Assembly (NCBI GenBank): GCA_027024155.1 | Contig: JALVTE010000016.1 | Location: 1-52,119, forward strand | Origin: Campylobacteraceae bacterium | GTDB taxonomy: Bacteria; Campylobacterota; Campylobacteria; Campylobacterales; Sulfurovaceae | DNA length: 52,119 bases | Direction: 5' to 3' | Translations under genes and position numbers: made by a program | Part shown: piece after piece, positions 32,853 to 41,172 of the stretch | Layout: each line of letters starts with the position of its first letter | How positions within the stretch are numbered: position 1 is the first letter of the stretch | The notes under the pieces: model-generated | Seen by the model: the letters and a program-made list of their open reading frames with translations, nothing else | The model's database searches: none | What the model was told of the DNA's origin: nothing

Positions 32853-33224
32853 TTACTTAAGCTCAACAGATGCACCAGCCTCTTCAAGTTGTTTTTTAAG
32901 CTCTTCTGCTTCTTCTTTAGAAACACCCTCTTTAAGTGTAGTTGGAGTCTCTTCAACTGCAGCTTTAGCCTCTTTAAGACCAAGACCAGTGATAGCTCTA
33001 ACAGCTTTAATAACATTAATTTTCTTAGCACCAGCACCTGTAAGAACAACATTAAACTCAGTTTGTGCCTCTTCAGCAGCTCCGCCCGCAGCACCAGCAG
33101 CAGCAACTACAGTTGCTTGTGCAGATACACCAAATTTTTCTTCAAACTCTTTAACTAACTCAGAAAGTTCTAATACAGTTAAACCAGAGATATACTCTAA
33201 TACATCTTCTTTAGAAATTGCCAT
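32853..33224 (-). CDS. rplL: Ribosomal protein bL12 (L7/L12)
   Basis: A 123-residue L7/L12 stalk protein: N-terminal dimer domain ([20 protein letters not shown]), Ala-rich flexible hinge near residues 40-52, and C-terminal factor-binding domain ([20 protein letters not shown]). It forms the stalk with L10 that recruits EF-Tu and EF-G. Separated from rplJ by a 70-nt gap with heptad repeats. Confidence 0.98.
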   Translation of the reverse strand: MAISKEDVLEYISGLTVLELSELVKEFEEKFGVSAQATVVAAAGAAGGAAEEAQTEFNVVLTGAGAKKINVIKAVRAITGLGLKEAKAAVEETPTTLKEGVSKEEAEELKKQLEEAGASVELK

Positions 33225-33255
33225 TTCTTATCCTTTTATTTTTTCTTTAAATATT

Positions 33256-33298
33256 AACTTAAAACTTGCAACTTAAAACTTGCAACTTAAAAACCTAC
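33256..33298 (-). repeat. Heptad-period array between rplJ and rplL
   Basis: On the minus strand, directly after the rplJ stop, AAGTTGC and AAGTTTT alternate (AAGTTGC AAGTTTT AAGTTGC AAGTTTT AAGTTAA). This makes two copies of a 14-nt unit composed of 7-nt halves. The rplJ stop TAG begins the tract. It resembles the array after the RND gene. Confidence 0.7.
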
Positions 33299-33780
33299 GC
33301 CTCTTCTTCTTTTTTCTGTCTTAAAGCATCTAAACCAATCGTAAAGTTGCGAATTGGAGCTTGCCAAACATTAAGAAGCATTCCAATAAGCTCGTCACGA
33401 CTTGGTAACTTAGCCATAGCCATAATAGTATCTAAATCTACTGTCTTACCTTCTAGTGCACCAGCTTTAAGAGCAAATGTATTCTTGAATTCAGTTGCAG
33501 CTTTATCAGCAACTTTACAAGTAGATATTTGATCTTCACCCCACACAACAAGGTTAGTATCTTTAAGCTCTAAGCCTTCGATACCAGCATTTTTCAGAGC
33601 AATCATTGCTAATGTATTTTTAACTACTTTTACATGAGCACCATTTTCACTTGCAAGTGCACGAACACTCTCAAGCTCTTGACACTTTGTACCTTTGTAG
33701 TCACAAATTACAACAGCATTTGACTCTGAAAAAGCAGCAGTTAAATCAGCTACAAACTTCTCTTTTTCAGCTCTTGTCAT
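33295..33780 (-). CDS. rplJ: Ribosomal protein uL10
   Basis: A 161-residue L10 protein with the N-terminal rRNA-binding domain (KEKFVADLTAAFSESNAVVI, and VKNTLAMIALKNAGI) and a C-terminal helix that binds L12 dimers. It ends in an acidic tail (QKKEEEA). The upstream gap holds a structured leader that L10-L12 may bind to regulate its own operon. Confidence 0.98.
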   Translation of the reverse strand: MTRAEKEKFVADLTAAFSESNAVVICDYKGTKCQELESVRALASENGAHVKVVKNTLAMIALKNAGIEGLELKDTNLVVWGEDQISTCKVADKAATEFKNTFALKAGALEGKTVDLDTIMAMAKLPSRDELIGMLLNVWQAPIRNFTIGLDALRQKKEEEA

Positions 33781-33896
33781 ATTTTCTCCTTTCAGACCTT
33801 ACAAAAGGGTTACTAAGATTAACTTAGTAGGATTACTCCAAATTTAAGTCTTATGACCCCTGATGTCTTCGTCTAAGATTAATTAAAATTTTTCTC
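33781..33896 (-). promoter_or_regulatory. Probable L10 leader (autoregulatory mRNA region)
   Basis: The 116-bp gap between rplA and rplJ contains a hairpin with 7-bp arms TACTAAG and CTTAGTA around ATTAA (33811-33829), and the segment AAGACATCAGGGGTCATAAG nearer to rplA. In many bacteria this position holds the L10 leader to which the L10-L12 complex binds. The secondary structure was judged by eye only, so the assignment rests mostly on location. Confidence 0.4.
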
Positions 33897-34598
33897 TTAC
33901 TTAATATCCATTAACTCTTGAGTATCTAAAGTTACAGATGGACTCATAGTTAAAGATAGTGCAGCATTTTGGATATATCTACCTTTAGCGCTCGCTGGCT
34001 TAAGTCTATTAATTTTAGCAACAAAAGTTCTTAAATTCTCTTCAATTTGCTTAGCATCAAAACTAACTTTACCAATACCAGCGTGAATGTTACCTTTTTT
34101 ATCAACTCTAAAATTAACTTGACCACCCTTGGCATTTTTAACTGCTTCTGCTACATTTGGCGTAACTGTACCAGTTTTAGGGTTAGGCATCATACCCTTA
34201 GGTCCTAAAATTCTAGCAACTCTACCTAATACACCCATCATATCTGGTGTTGCAATTACAACATCAAAGTTGATTTCACCATTTTGGATTTGTGCTAACA
34301 CTTCATCATCACCAATAATATCTGCACCTGCAGCTTTTGCTTCATCAATTTTGTCACCTTTTGCAAATACTGCAACTGTAACTTGTTTACCTGTACCATG
34401 TGGTAAAACTACTGATGATCTAATCATTTGGTCAGCATGTCTTGGGTCTACATTTAAATTTAATGCAACTTCTACAGTTTCATCAAATTTTGCTGATTTT
34501 AAATCTTTAACAGTTTCAACTGCTTCTGTTAAAGGATATTTTTTCTCTTTGTCTATTTTTGCTAATAGAGCCTGTTTTCTTTTACTAATTTTTGCCAT
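33897..34598 (-). CDS. rplA: Ribosomal protein uL1
   Basis: A 233-residue L1 protein. The family signature region ([20 protein letters not shown], then [15 protein letters not shown]) is complete, as is the C-terminal [15 protein letters not shown]1 forms the mobile stalk at the ribosomal E site and in other bacteria represses its own operon by binding upstream of rplK. It lies 59 nt downstream of rplK. The long frame on the other strand is a shadow. Confidence 0.98.
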   Translation of the reverse strand: MAKISKRKQALLAKIDKEKKYPLTEAVETVKDLKSAKFDETVEVALNLNVDPRHADQMIRSSVVLPHGTGKQVTVAVFAKGDKIDEAKAAGADIIGDDEVLAQIQNGEINFDVVIATPDMMGVLGRVARILGPKGMMPNPKTGTVTPNVAEAVKNAKGGQVNFRVDKKGNIHAGIGKVSFDAKQIEENLRTFVAKINRLKPASAKGRYIQNAALSLTMSPSVTLDTQELMDIK

Positions 34599-34657
34599 AT
34601 TTCTCTCCGCTTATATTTGCTCCCACGATTTTTTAAATCTATAGTGGTAATTAGATT

Positions 34658-35083
34658 TTAACCTTCTATCTCGATTCCCATACTTCTACAAGAACCTTCA
34701 ATAATTTTAGCAGCTTGCTCTCTATCGTTAGTATTTAAATCTTCAATCTTTAAATCAACAATTTTAAGTATCTGCTCTTTACTTAACTTTGCAACTTTAT
34801 TTAATAGTGGATTATCACTACCTTTTTTAATACCAGCTTCTTTCATAATTAAATCAGTTGCAGGTGGTTGCTTAGTTATAAATGTAAAACTTCTATCTGT
34901 ATAAACAGTAATTTCAACAGGAACTTTGAATCCCATTTTATCTTTAGTTTTTTCGTTAAATGCTTTACAAAACTCCATAATATTAACACCACGCTGACCT
35001 AGTGCAGGACCAACTGGTGGTGATGGGTTTGCTTGACCAGCTTGAATCATTAGCTTAAATTTCTCAGCTACTTTTTTAGCCAT
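34658..35083 (-). CDS. rplK: Ribosomal protein uL11
   Basis: A 141-residue L11 protein with the N-terminal Pro-rich segment ([20 protein letters not shown]) that controls stringent response and release-factor activity, and the C-terminal rRNA-binding domain ([20 protein letters not shown]). The 215-bp gap upstream contains a terminator-like hairpin and a nested inverted repeat. Confidence 0.98.
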   Translation of the reverse strand: MAKKVAEKFKLMIQAGQANPSPPVGPALGQRGVNIMEFCKAFNEKTKDKMGFKVPVEITVYTDRSFTFITKQPPATDLIMKEAGIKKGSDNPLLNKVAKLSKEQILKIVDLKIEDLNTNDREQAAKIIEGSCRSMGIEIEG

Positions 35084-35105
35084 TTTATTTCCTTTTCTTT
35101 AAATT

Positions 35106-35270
35106 AACCTAGATTGTGCATTAGAAATTAACAAATTCCAATAAATCATTTGACAGTGGGCATTCATAAAAAACCATCTCTTAAATTTAACTTAAAATTA
35201 AGTTTTTTATAAAAACCCACAGACAAAGCATTTATCAAAAGTTTGATAATTCTAATGCACAATCTAGGTT
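35106..35270. repeat. 165-bp nested inverted repeat between nusG and rplK
   Basis: Perfect 21-bp outer arms at 35106-35126 and 35250-35270 (core AGATTGTGCATTAG) enclose further pairing. Inside are GTGGG with CCCAC and ATAAAAAAC with GTTTTTTAT, a central AACTTAA AA TTAAGTT hairpin, and on the right ATCAAA AG TTTGAT. In RNA the whole gap could fold as one long branched hairpin in the rplK leader. Possible roles are an L1-binding leader, a non-coding RNA or a small mobile element. TTA stands outside both ends if the arm is read from ACCTAG, which weakly hints at a target duplication. Confidence 0.75.
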
Positions 35271-35271
35271 T

Positions 35272-35300
35272 AAAACACCTTTAATAAAATTAGGTGTTTT
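35272..35300 (-). terminator. Terminator-like hairpin at the end of nusG
   Basis: Perfect 9-bp arms AAAACACCT and AGGTGTTTT around an 11-nt loop. On the minus strand the distal arm ends in GTGTTTTAAA, which gives a short T-run. The nusG stop codon overlaps the proximal arm. It probably reduces transcription from secE-nusG into rplK. Confidence 0.6.
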
Positions 35301-35829
35301 ATATAATTTTCTCTACTTGAGAGTAGAGAATTTCTACAGGTGTATTTCGTCCAAAAATAGATACATTTAGCTTCAGTTTTCCATGGTCTAAATCATACTC
35401 TTCAACTAAACCTGTGAAGTTAGCGAATGGACCTTCTGTAATTCTAACCATTTCACCTTTCTCGAAATCAACTTTCGGTCTTGGTGGTGCCTTATGCTCC
35501 ATTTTTTCTAAAATAACATCTATATCTGCTTGAGATAACGCTGTAGGAGTCTTTTGCTCCCCGATAAATCTAGATACTTTTGGTAAAGATTGAATCTTAT
35601 GCCATAAGTCAGTATCCAAATCTATATGGGCGAATACATAACCAGAGTATAAAGAACGCTCAGTTATCTTTTTCTCTCCATTTTTTACCTCTATGACCTC
35701 TTCAGTTGGAACAACTACTTGGTCAATCTTATCTTCTAAACCATAATCTATAGCTATTTGTTCAATACCTCTTTTTACAGCTCTTTCGCTACCTGCATAT
35801 GTCTGTATAGCGTACCATTGATGTGCCAT
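35299..35829 (-). CDS. nusG: Transcription termination/antitermination factor NusG
   Basis: A 176-residue NusG: N-terminal NGN domain starting HQWYAIQTYAGSERAVKRGI, and C-terminal KOW domain with KGEMVRITEGPFANFTGLVE near residue 125. It binds RNA polymerase and Rho or ribosomal S10. It lies 3 nt after secE, the usual order. Confidence 0.98.
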   Translation of the reverse strand: MAHQWYAIQTYAGSERAVKRGIEQIAIDYGLEDKIDQVVVPTEEVIEVKNGEKKITERSLYSGYVFAHIDLDTDLWHKIQSLPKVSRFIGEQKTPTALSQADIDVILEKMEHKAPPRPKVDFEKGEMVRITEGPFANFTGLVEEYDLDHGKLKLNVSIFGRNTPVEILYSQVEKII

Positions 35830-35832
35830 ATC

Positions 35833-36018
35833 TTAAGCCTTTAATGATGTAGATACAATTTCTGACATTAAAAGGTCTACAAGTGCTAAATATGTTGCTA
35901 TTACAGCCACTACAATTACAACTGCAATAAATGCTTGTTTAACTTGAATTTTAGTAGGAAAAATTACTTTATCTAATTCTAATTTTGAACTTTTTATAAA
36001 ATTTATTATTTTGCTCAT
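35833..36018 (-). CDS. secE: Preprotein translocase subunit SecE
   Basis: A 61-residue SecE with one conserved amphipathic helix (SSKLELDKVIFPTKIQVKQA) and one membrane segment (AVVIVVAVIATYLALVDLLM). The ATG at 36016-36018 is used; the frame continues upstream into the tRNA-Trp gene, where translation is not credible. SecE clamps the SecY channel. It is 15 nt from tRNA-Trp. Confidence 0.95.
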   Translation of the reverse strand: MSKIINFIKSSKLELDKVIFPTKIQVKQAFIAVVIVVAVIATYLALVDLLMSEIVSTSLKA

Positions 36019-36033
36019 TATATATACCTTTAA

Positions 36034-36109
36034 TGGCAGGCCAAGAGGGACTCGAACCCCCGACACCTGGTTTTGGAGACCAGTGCTCTACCAACTGAGC
36101 TATTGGCCT
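36034..36109 (-). tRNA. trnW: tRNA-Trp (CCA)
   Basis: A full cloverleaf is readable on the minus strand: acceptor AGGCCAA with TTGGCCT, D arm, anticodon loop CTCCAAA with anticodon CCA, and T arm with GTTCGAG. The discriminator G and 3' CCA are encoded. Length is 76 nt. Confidence 0.97.
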
Positions 36110-36154
36110 ATATGATAGTTAACTAGAGGCTAACAATAGCCTACTAGAGAACAA

Positions 36155-36307
36155 TTACAGTTTCATTTCTTTATGAACTGTATGCTTTTTACACCACTTG
36201 CAATACTTTTTTAAAGCAAGTTTTTCAGTTGTTGTTCTTTTATTTTTAGTTGTGTGATAGTTTCTTCTAGTACACTCTTCACAACCTAGATGAACAGTTT
36301 CTCTCAT
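36155..36307 (-). CDS. rpmG: Ribosomal protein bL33
   Basis: A 50-residue L33 protein, translated from the minus strand beginning [20 protein letters not shown] and ending HTVHKEMKL. It keeps two zinc-binding CxxC pairs (CEEC and CKWC), so it is the zinc form. It lies between tuf and tRNA-Trp. Confidence 0.96.
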   Translation of the reverse strand: MRETVHLGCEECTRRNYHTTKNKRTTTEKLALKKYCKWCKKHTVHKEMKL

Positions 36308-36405
36308 CTTTTCTCCTATATGTTAAAGTACCTTTTTCTTATCGTTAAAATATGCCATTTATTATGGTCAGGTACTTAAGGAGCAGTAATAAAACTGCTA
36401 CCTAA

Positions 36406-37614
36406 TTATTCAATGATGTTTGTAACAACACCAGCACCAACAGTTCTACCACCTTCACGGATAGCGAATCTTGTACCTTCTTCAAGTGCAACTGGTGCAA
36501 TTAATTCAACATTAATTTTAACGTTGTCACCTGGCATAACCATCTCTGTACCCTCTGGAAGTGTTACAGAACCAGTAACGTCAGTTGTTCTTACATAGAA
36601 CTGAGGTCTATAGTTATTAAAGAATGGAGTATGTCTACCACCCTCTTCTTTTGTTAATACATAAACTTCTGCTTCGAACTTAGAGTGTGGAGTAATTGAA
36701 CCTGGCTTACAAAGAACCATACCTCTTTGTACTTGATCTTTACCAATACCACGGATAAGAACACCAGCGTTATCACCAGCTTGACCACAATCCATCTCTT
36801 TTCTAAACATTTCAACACCAGTTACAGTAGTTTTTTGAGTATCTTTAATACCCACGATTTCTACTTCTTCACCAACACATACTTGACCTCTGTCGATTTT
36901 ACCAGTTACAACTGTACCACGACCTTGAATAGAGAAGATATCTTCTATTGGCATCAAGAATGGCTTATCAGTATCTCTCTCTGGAGTTGGAATATAGTTG
37001 TCTACTTCATCCATTAGTTTAAGAATTTTTTGTGACCATTCACCTAATTGACCTTTTTTAGCCTCTTCTAGTGCTTGATATGCAGAACCAGCTACGATTG
37101 GAGTATCATCACCAGGGAATTCATACTCTGATAAAAGTTCTCTAACTTCCATCTCTACTAATTCTAACATCTCTTCTTTATCTTCGTCATCTAGTTGATC
37201 TTCTTTGTTTAAGAATACAACGATGTAAGGTACACCAACTTGGCGAGATAGAAGAATATGCTCTCTAGTTTGTGCCATTGGGCCATCAGTCGCAGCAATA
37301 ACAAGAATTGCACCATCCATTTGTGCAGCACCAGTAATCATGTTTTTAACATAGTCAGCGTGACCTGGACAGTCTACGTGAGCGTAGTGCTTAGTATCAG
37401 TTTCGTACTCTACGTGAGATGTAGCGATTGTAATACCTCTTTCTCTCTCTTCTGGTGCATTATCGATTGCATCATAATCCATAAATGCTGAATCATTTTT
37501 TGTTGCAAGAACAGCAGTAATTGCAGCTGTTAGTGTTGTTTTACCATGGTCAACGTGACCGATAGTACCAATATTTACGTGTGGTTTGGTACGTTCAAAT
37601 TTTTCTTTAGCCAT
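36406..37614 (-). CDS. tuf: Translation elongation factor Tu
   Basis: A 402-residue EF-Tu with the P-loop GHVDHGKT near residue 19, the switch-[10 protein letters not shown] and the guanine motif NKED. Domains 2 and 3 are complete. It brings aminoacyl-tRNA to the ribosome. It sits in the classical tRNA-tuf operon but also has its own -10 box upstream. A small AGCAGT / ACTGCT hairpin after the stop (36382-36399) may attenuate read-through. Confidence 0.99.
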   Translation of the reverse strand: MAKEKFERTKPHVNIGTIGHVDHGKTTLTAAITAVLATKNDSAFMDYDAIDNAPEERERGITIATSHVEYETDTKHYAHVDCPGHADYVKNMITGAAQMDGAILVIAATDGPMAQTREHILLSRQVGVPYIVVFLNKEDQLDDEDKEEMLELVEMEVRELLSEYEFPGDDTPIVAGSAYQALEEAKKGQLGEWSQKILKLMDEVDNYIPTPERDTDKPFLMPIEDIFSIQGRGTVVTGKIDRGQVCVGEEVEIVGIKDTQKTTVTGVEMFRKEMDCGQAGDNAGVLIRGIGKDQVQRGMVLCKPGSITPHSKFEAEVYVLTKEEGGRHTPFFNNYRPQFYVRTTDVTGSVTLPEGTEMVMPGDNVKINVELIAPVALEEGTRFAIREGGRTVGAGVVTNIIE

Positions 37615-37647
37615 TTGTTTCTCCTAGCTTTATTATTTACGGGTGGA

Positions 37648-37653
37648 ATTATA
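37648..37653 (-). promoter_or_regulatory. -10 promoter element for tuf
   Basis: TATAAT on the minus strand 33 nt before the tuf ATG, inside GGGTATAATTCCACCC. It gives tuf a promoter separate from that of the tRNA cluster. An AGGAG ribosome-binding site follows. Confidence 0.55.
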
Positions 37654-37765
37654 CCCAACTTTACTTAAGAGTTTTACTTTTTTTCACAAAAATATACTCT
37701 TAAACCATGCCCTTGAGCAGATGGACAAGACTTTAACCCAAAAGTCAAACTCCTGTCCATCGCAC

Positions 37766-37840
37766 TGGAGCCCAGAAGCGGATTTGAACCGCCGACCTCT
37801 TCCTTACCAAGGAAGTGCTCTGCCCCTGAGCTATCTGGGC
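37766..37840 (-). tRNA. trnT: tRNA-Thr (GGT)
   Basis: Minus-strand cloverleaf of 75 nt with acceptor GCCCAGA / TCTGGGC, anticodon loop TTGGTAA (anticodon GGT), T-loop TTCAAATC and encoded CCA. Fourth gene of the tRNA cluster. Confidence 0.96.
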
Positions 37841-37994
37841 AAAATATTATTTTTACAAAGAATCAAACTAAATTTATCTTAAAGTTCAATTATATCTAAA
37901 AATAAAAATATCTATATGTTTACAGTAATATATTGGGATTGAGTAGTAGTTAAACTAACATAATTAGTAGTAAGAATAACTCAGCTCCCAGTTA

Positions 37995-38071
37995 TGGAGC
38001 GGGTGACCGGATTCGAACCGGCGACAACCTGCTTGGAAGGCAGGAGCTCTAGCCAGCTGAGCTACACCCGC
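37995..38071 (-). tRNA. trnG: tRNA-Gly (TCC)
   Basis: Minus-strand cloverleaf of 77 nt, acceptor GCGGGTG / CACCCGC, anticodon loop CTTCCAA (anticodon TCC), T-loop TTCGAATC, encoded CCA. Confidence 0.96.
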
Positions 38072-38082
38072 AGTAAAAACGA

Positions 38083-38168
<86 letters not shown>

Positions 38169-38208
38169 CCAGTTATTACTGGTCAAACACTGATATTTTA
38201 AAATTTTA

Positions 38209-38285
38209 TGGAGCTGGTGAAGGGACTTGAACCCCCGACCTGCTGATTACAAATCAGCTGCTCTAGCCAGCTGAGCTACACCAGC
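38209..38285 (-). tRNA. trnT: tRNA-Thr (TGT)
   Basis: Minus-strand cloverleaf of 77 nt, acceptor GCTGGTG / CACCAGC, anticodon loop TTTGTAA (anticodon TGT), T-loop TTCAAGTC, encoded CCA. First gene of the cluster after the promoter. Confidence 0.96.
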
Positions 38286-38322
38286 ACCGAAAACTTTGTG
38301 CTTCCAATCAAATTGGACTGCA

Positions 38323-38328
38323 ATTATA
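38323..38328 (-). promoter_or_regulatory. -10 promoter element of the tRNA-tuf operon
   Basis: TATAAT (in GACTATAATTGC) on the minus strand lies 38 nt before the first tRNA, in AT-rich sequence. It is the likely start of the tRNA-Thr/Tyr/Gly/Thr transcript. Confidence 0.55.
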
Positions 38329-38465
38329 GTCACTTAAACCTTAAAGTTTTATTAAACCATTATAAAAAATAAAAAAAATGCAATTTATTTTTAATAACTG
38401 AACTTATGCACTATATACACTAAAGATTGTAAATCTCTAATGTATAATTTGTGCTTAACTTATTT

Positions 38466-39137
38466 TTATAACTTATCAACTCCACCTACTACTTTACCAA
38501 CAACTCTAACTTCATCTGGTGCCATCACTTCAGTAGAGTATAACTGATTATCTGAAATTAATTCTATAGAACCATCTACTTTTCTATTTAATCTTTTAAT
38601 AAAGAGTCCACCAGGTGTTGAGACTACAAATATGCCATCTCTACTGATACTATTTTTCTCTCTATCTATAAAGACTATAGAACCATTTTTAAGCGTAGGC
38701 TCCATTGATTCCCCATCTACATGAATTGCTTCTATCTTTTTATTAGATAACTCTTCATCACAAATATTACCAAAAAAGCTTCTAATTAATACTTTATCTA
38801 CGGTAATATTTTTATAATCTTCAGCAAAACACTCTGAACCACCTCCGGCACTAGCTCGAACATTAGAAAAATATTTAACTTGAAAGAACTTTTCAGTCTC
38901 TTCTATAAGCATACCTGCTGATTGGTCGAAGAAAATCCAGTTTATGCTTATTTTTCGTCTTGCACAAAACTCCATTAACTCTTTATATGGAATTGCACCT
39001 CTTTTTTTCATTGTTGCAAATGTAGCTTGCGATATACCTAATTCAGATGCCACATCTTTATCAAATACTTTTCCACTCTCACTTTCACTAGAGATAATAT
39101 CTTTTACTTTCTCTATTATTTCATTAAAATTGTTCAT
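38466..39137 (-). CDS. S24/LexA-type self-cleaving repressor (phage CI-like)
   Basis: A 223-residue regulator. The N-terminal helix-turn-helix (DVASELGISQATFATMKKRG, residues about 28-47) is of the phage-repressor type. The C-terminal domain is an S24 peptidase with Ser144 in HVDGESMEP and Lys181 in FIKRL. An Ala-Gly pair (A97-G98, in RASAGGGS) in the linker is a plausible self-cleavage site. Cleavage during DNA damage would inactivate it. No prophage genes, integrase or attachment-site repeats were seen nearby, so it may be a stand-alone host regulator. A 19-bp-arm inverted repeat lies upstream of its start. Confidence 0.85.
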   Translation of the reverse strand: MNNFNEIIEKVKDIISSESESGKVFDKDVASELGISQATFATMKKRGAIPYKELMEFCARRKISINWIFFDQSAGMLIEETEKFFQVKYFSNVRASAGGGSECFAEDYKNITVDKVLIRSFFGNICDEELSNKKIEAIHVDGESMEPTLKNGSIVFIDREKNSISRDGIFVVSTPGGLFIKRLNRKVDGSIELISDNQLYSTEVMAPDEVRVVGKVVGGVDKL

Positions 39138-39187
39138 AACCCTTCCTTTGTGTAAATTTTAAATACTACACCAATTAAACAGACCGC

Positions 39188-39239
39188 TTAGTGAGCTTTA
39201 AAGATTCAATCTATTGCTTAAATCTTTAAAGCTCACTAA
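39188..39239. repeat. 19-bp perfect inverted repeat between moeA and the S24 repressor
   Basis: TTAGTGAGCTTTAAAGATT at 39188-39206 and its exact reverse complement at 39221-39239 flank a 14-nt loop. An outer AGACC / GGTCT pairing (39181-39185 with about 39288-39292) could extend the stem. It lies about 50 nt before the repressor start, so it may be a terminator for moeA, the repressor's own leader structure, or an operator. Confidence 0.75.
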
Positions 39240-39302
39240 ATCTAATATTCAGCACAATAAATTAGCTAAATTTAGAGCTTTAAAAAAGGTCTACTAAAAA
39301 AA

Positions 39303-40502
39303 TTAATAGATAAATGTATCTATCTCTTCACCTACATCTTTATTACCATCGGTTGGTGATGTAATTGTCAATGCACACTTACCAAGCATATTAGTCATTA
39401 TTGCACTTGTACCATTTTTTTTACCATCAAAATCTACATACAACTTAGCATCTTTTATAGAATAATTCGCTGGTGTAAATTCAGTCTTTTTACTCTTTTT
39501 TATAAACTTAGATTTTAATATTGCTTTTAAAATCATAGGTTCATACTCTGCATTCATATATTTATAAAGTACAGGTAATAGATAAACAAGAGCTGTAACA
39601 GTGGAAGAGTAGGCAAAACCAGGTAGTGCTAAAATAACTTTATTATCAACCTGTGCAACCATAATATGTTGCCCAGGCTTAATAACTACTCCTTTAAAGA
39701 GTACTTCAGCACCAAGCTCATCTCTTACTATATCTTTTACAAAATCAAAATCTCCAACACTAACACCACCTGTGCTTACTATAATATCAGCTTTATTGAG
39801 TGCATTTTTAAATACCTCTTTTATATTCTGGATATTATCTCCAATACATCCTAACTGAATAGGTATTGCATTATGTTTTTTTACTATAGCTTCTATTGTA
39901 TAATTATTTGAACTTCTAATTTGACTCTTCTTAGTTTGCTCTTCACCTAAAGCAAGAAGTTCACTACCTGTAGCAATAATTGCGACTTTAGGAGTTTCAT
40001 ATACCTTGACAGTTACATAATTTAAAGAAGCAAGTACAGCAATTTGGGCAAAATCTATTTTAGTACCTTTTTTAATTAGCACTTCACCCTTTTTAAAATT
40101 TTCTCCAACTTCTCGTACACTAAAGCCAAATGGAACCTCTTCATTTATTACTATTTTATCATCATCAGCAGTGACATTCTCGATTGGTATTAATGTATCA
40201 CTATCTACAGGCATAATAGAGCCTGTAAATGTTTTTATAACTTCACCAGAAGTTAATGTCAATATCTCATCTGCACCTGCTGGATTAATTGCTGAAATTT
40301 TTAACTCTTTTAGTGCTTGATCTTCATGCTTTAATGCATATCCATCCATAGCAGAAGTTGGATACTCCGGAGAGTTAAAACTAGCTACAATATCTTCGGC
40401 TAAATATAAATTCTGTGCCTCCATTAAAGGTACTTCAATAATATCTTTAGGAACTATCTCTATAGAATTAATAATTTCTAAAGACTCTTCGTAACTTATC
40501 AT
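39303..40502 (-). CDS. moeA: Molybdopterin molybdenumtransferase MoeA
   Basis: A 399-residue MoeA. The molybdopterin-binding strand STGGVSVGDFDFVKDI is near residue 240, and TSAMDGYALKHED near residue 50 is a family signature. The domain order (N-terminal, MPT-binding, C-terminal barrel) is complete. It inserts molybdate into adenylated molybdopterin. It directly follows moaE with no gap. Confidence 0.95.
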   Translation of the reverse strand: MISYEESLEIINSIEIVPKDIIEVPLMEAQNLYLAEDIVASFNSPEYPTSAMDGYALKHEDQALKELKISAINPAGADEILTLTSGEVIKTFTGSIMPVDSDTLIPIENVTADDDKIVINEEVPFGFSVREVGENFKKGEVLIKKGTKIDFAQIAVLASLNYVTVKVYETPKVAIIATGSELLALGEEQTKKSQIRSSNNYTIEAIVKKHNAIPIQLGCIGDNIQNIKEVFKNALNKADIIVSTGGVSVGDFDFVKDIVRDELGAEVLFKGVVIKPGQHIMVAQVDNKVILALPGFAYSSTVTALVYLLPVLYKYMNAEYEPMILKAILKSKFIKKSKKTEFTPANYSIKDAKLYVDFDGKKNGTSAIMTNMLGKCALTITSPTDGNKDVGEEIDTFIY

Positions 40503-40949
40503 TTAATTACTCTCCTTAGCTAAAATTCCAGCTCCACGCATTGGGGTGCTTCTATCTTTGGCATAAACTCTTTTGCCATCTATAACATCATATTTCCAAA
40601 TAGGGGCATTCGCCTTAAAATCTTCTACAAATTCATCTATAAGCTCTAATGCAACTCTTCTTTTAGGAGATATGACTGCACTTATATATGAACTTTTATT
40701 AATAGGTACATCTCCAATCGAATGTGCCATCTTAACAATAGCACCTCTCTCTTCTGCTTTCTCTTGCCAAGTTTCAAACCATTTTTTTAAAATTGGCTCA
40801 TAAATATCAAAACTTAAAGCTTCAATACCATCTTCTTCTCTTATAGTGCCAATAAAAGTAATAAATGCACCATAATTTAAATTGCTTGACTCTTTATACC
40901 ATTTAGATGTAATTTTATCAACATTTAAAGGCTCACTATATAGTTCCAA
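40503..40949 (-). CDS. moaE: Molybdopterin synthase catalytic subunit MoaE
   Basis: A 148-residue MoaE. NYGAFITFIGTIRE at the N-terminus and the KRRVALELIDEFVEDFKANAPIWK region near the C-terminus are characteristic. With MoaD it converts precursor Z (cPMP) to molybdopterin. The start is placed at a TTG (40947-40949), because GGAGG at the end of moaD is 5 nt before it and homologues begin near LELYSEPL; an ATG 15 codons upstream would overlap moaD by 44 nt. Confidence 0.9.
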   Translation of the reverse strand: MELYSEPLNVDKITSKWYKESSNLNYGAFITFIGTIREEDGIEALSFDIYEPILKKWFETWQEKAEERGAIVKMAHSIGDVPINKSSYISAVISPKRRVALELIDEFVEDFKANAPIWKYDVIDGKRVYAKDRSTPMRGAGILAKESN

Positions 40950-40950
40950 A

Positions 40951-41172
40951 TCAACCTCCACAAACTGGTGGTAAGATAGATACTCTATCGCCATCTTTTA
41001 ATTCATAATTTATGTCAGTTACAATTACATCATTTACAGCTACAGCTGAATTTATAGCCCAATCTTTTAATTCATCCGAACTTTTCATATATGCAGAAAG
41101 CTCTTTTAAAGATTTAATATCCATATCTACAGAATCCAATTCAATCGGACCTAAAAATTCAACTTTAATCAT
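40951..41172 (-). CDS. moaD: Molybdopterin synthase sulfur carrier subunit MoaD
   Basis: A 73-residue beta-grasp protein ending in GG (ILPPVCGG), the C-terminus that is thiocarboxylated. It donates sulfur to MoaE. Its stop TGA is 1 nt before the proposed moaE TTG. First gene of the moaD-moaE-moeA unit. Confidence 0.93.
   Translation of the reverse strand: MIKVEFLGPIELDSVDMDIKSLKELSAYMKSSDELKDWAINSAVAVNDVIVTDINYELKDGDRVSILPPVCGG

Noticed and set aside
32825-33158. Leu/Lys-rich and Ser/Phe-rich frames overlapping rplL
   Set aside because: Alternative frames of rplL with repeated residues caused by its Ala/Glu-rich codons.
34129-34644. 171-codon open frame opposite rplA
   Set aside because: Shadow of a highly conserved ribosomal protein gene on the other strand; no recognisable protein features.
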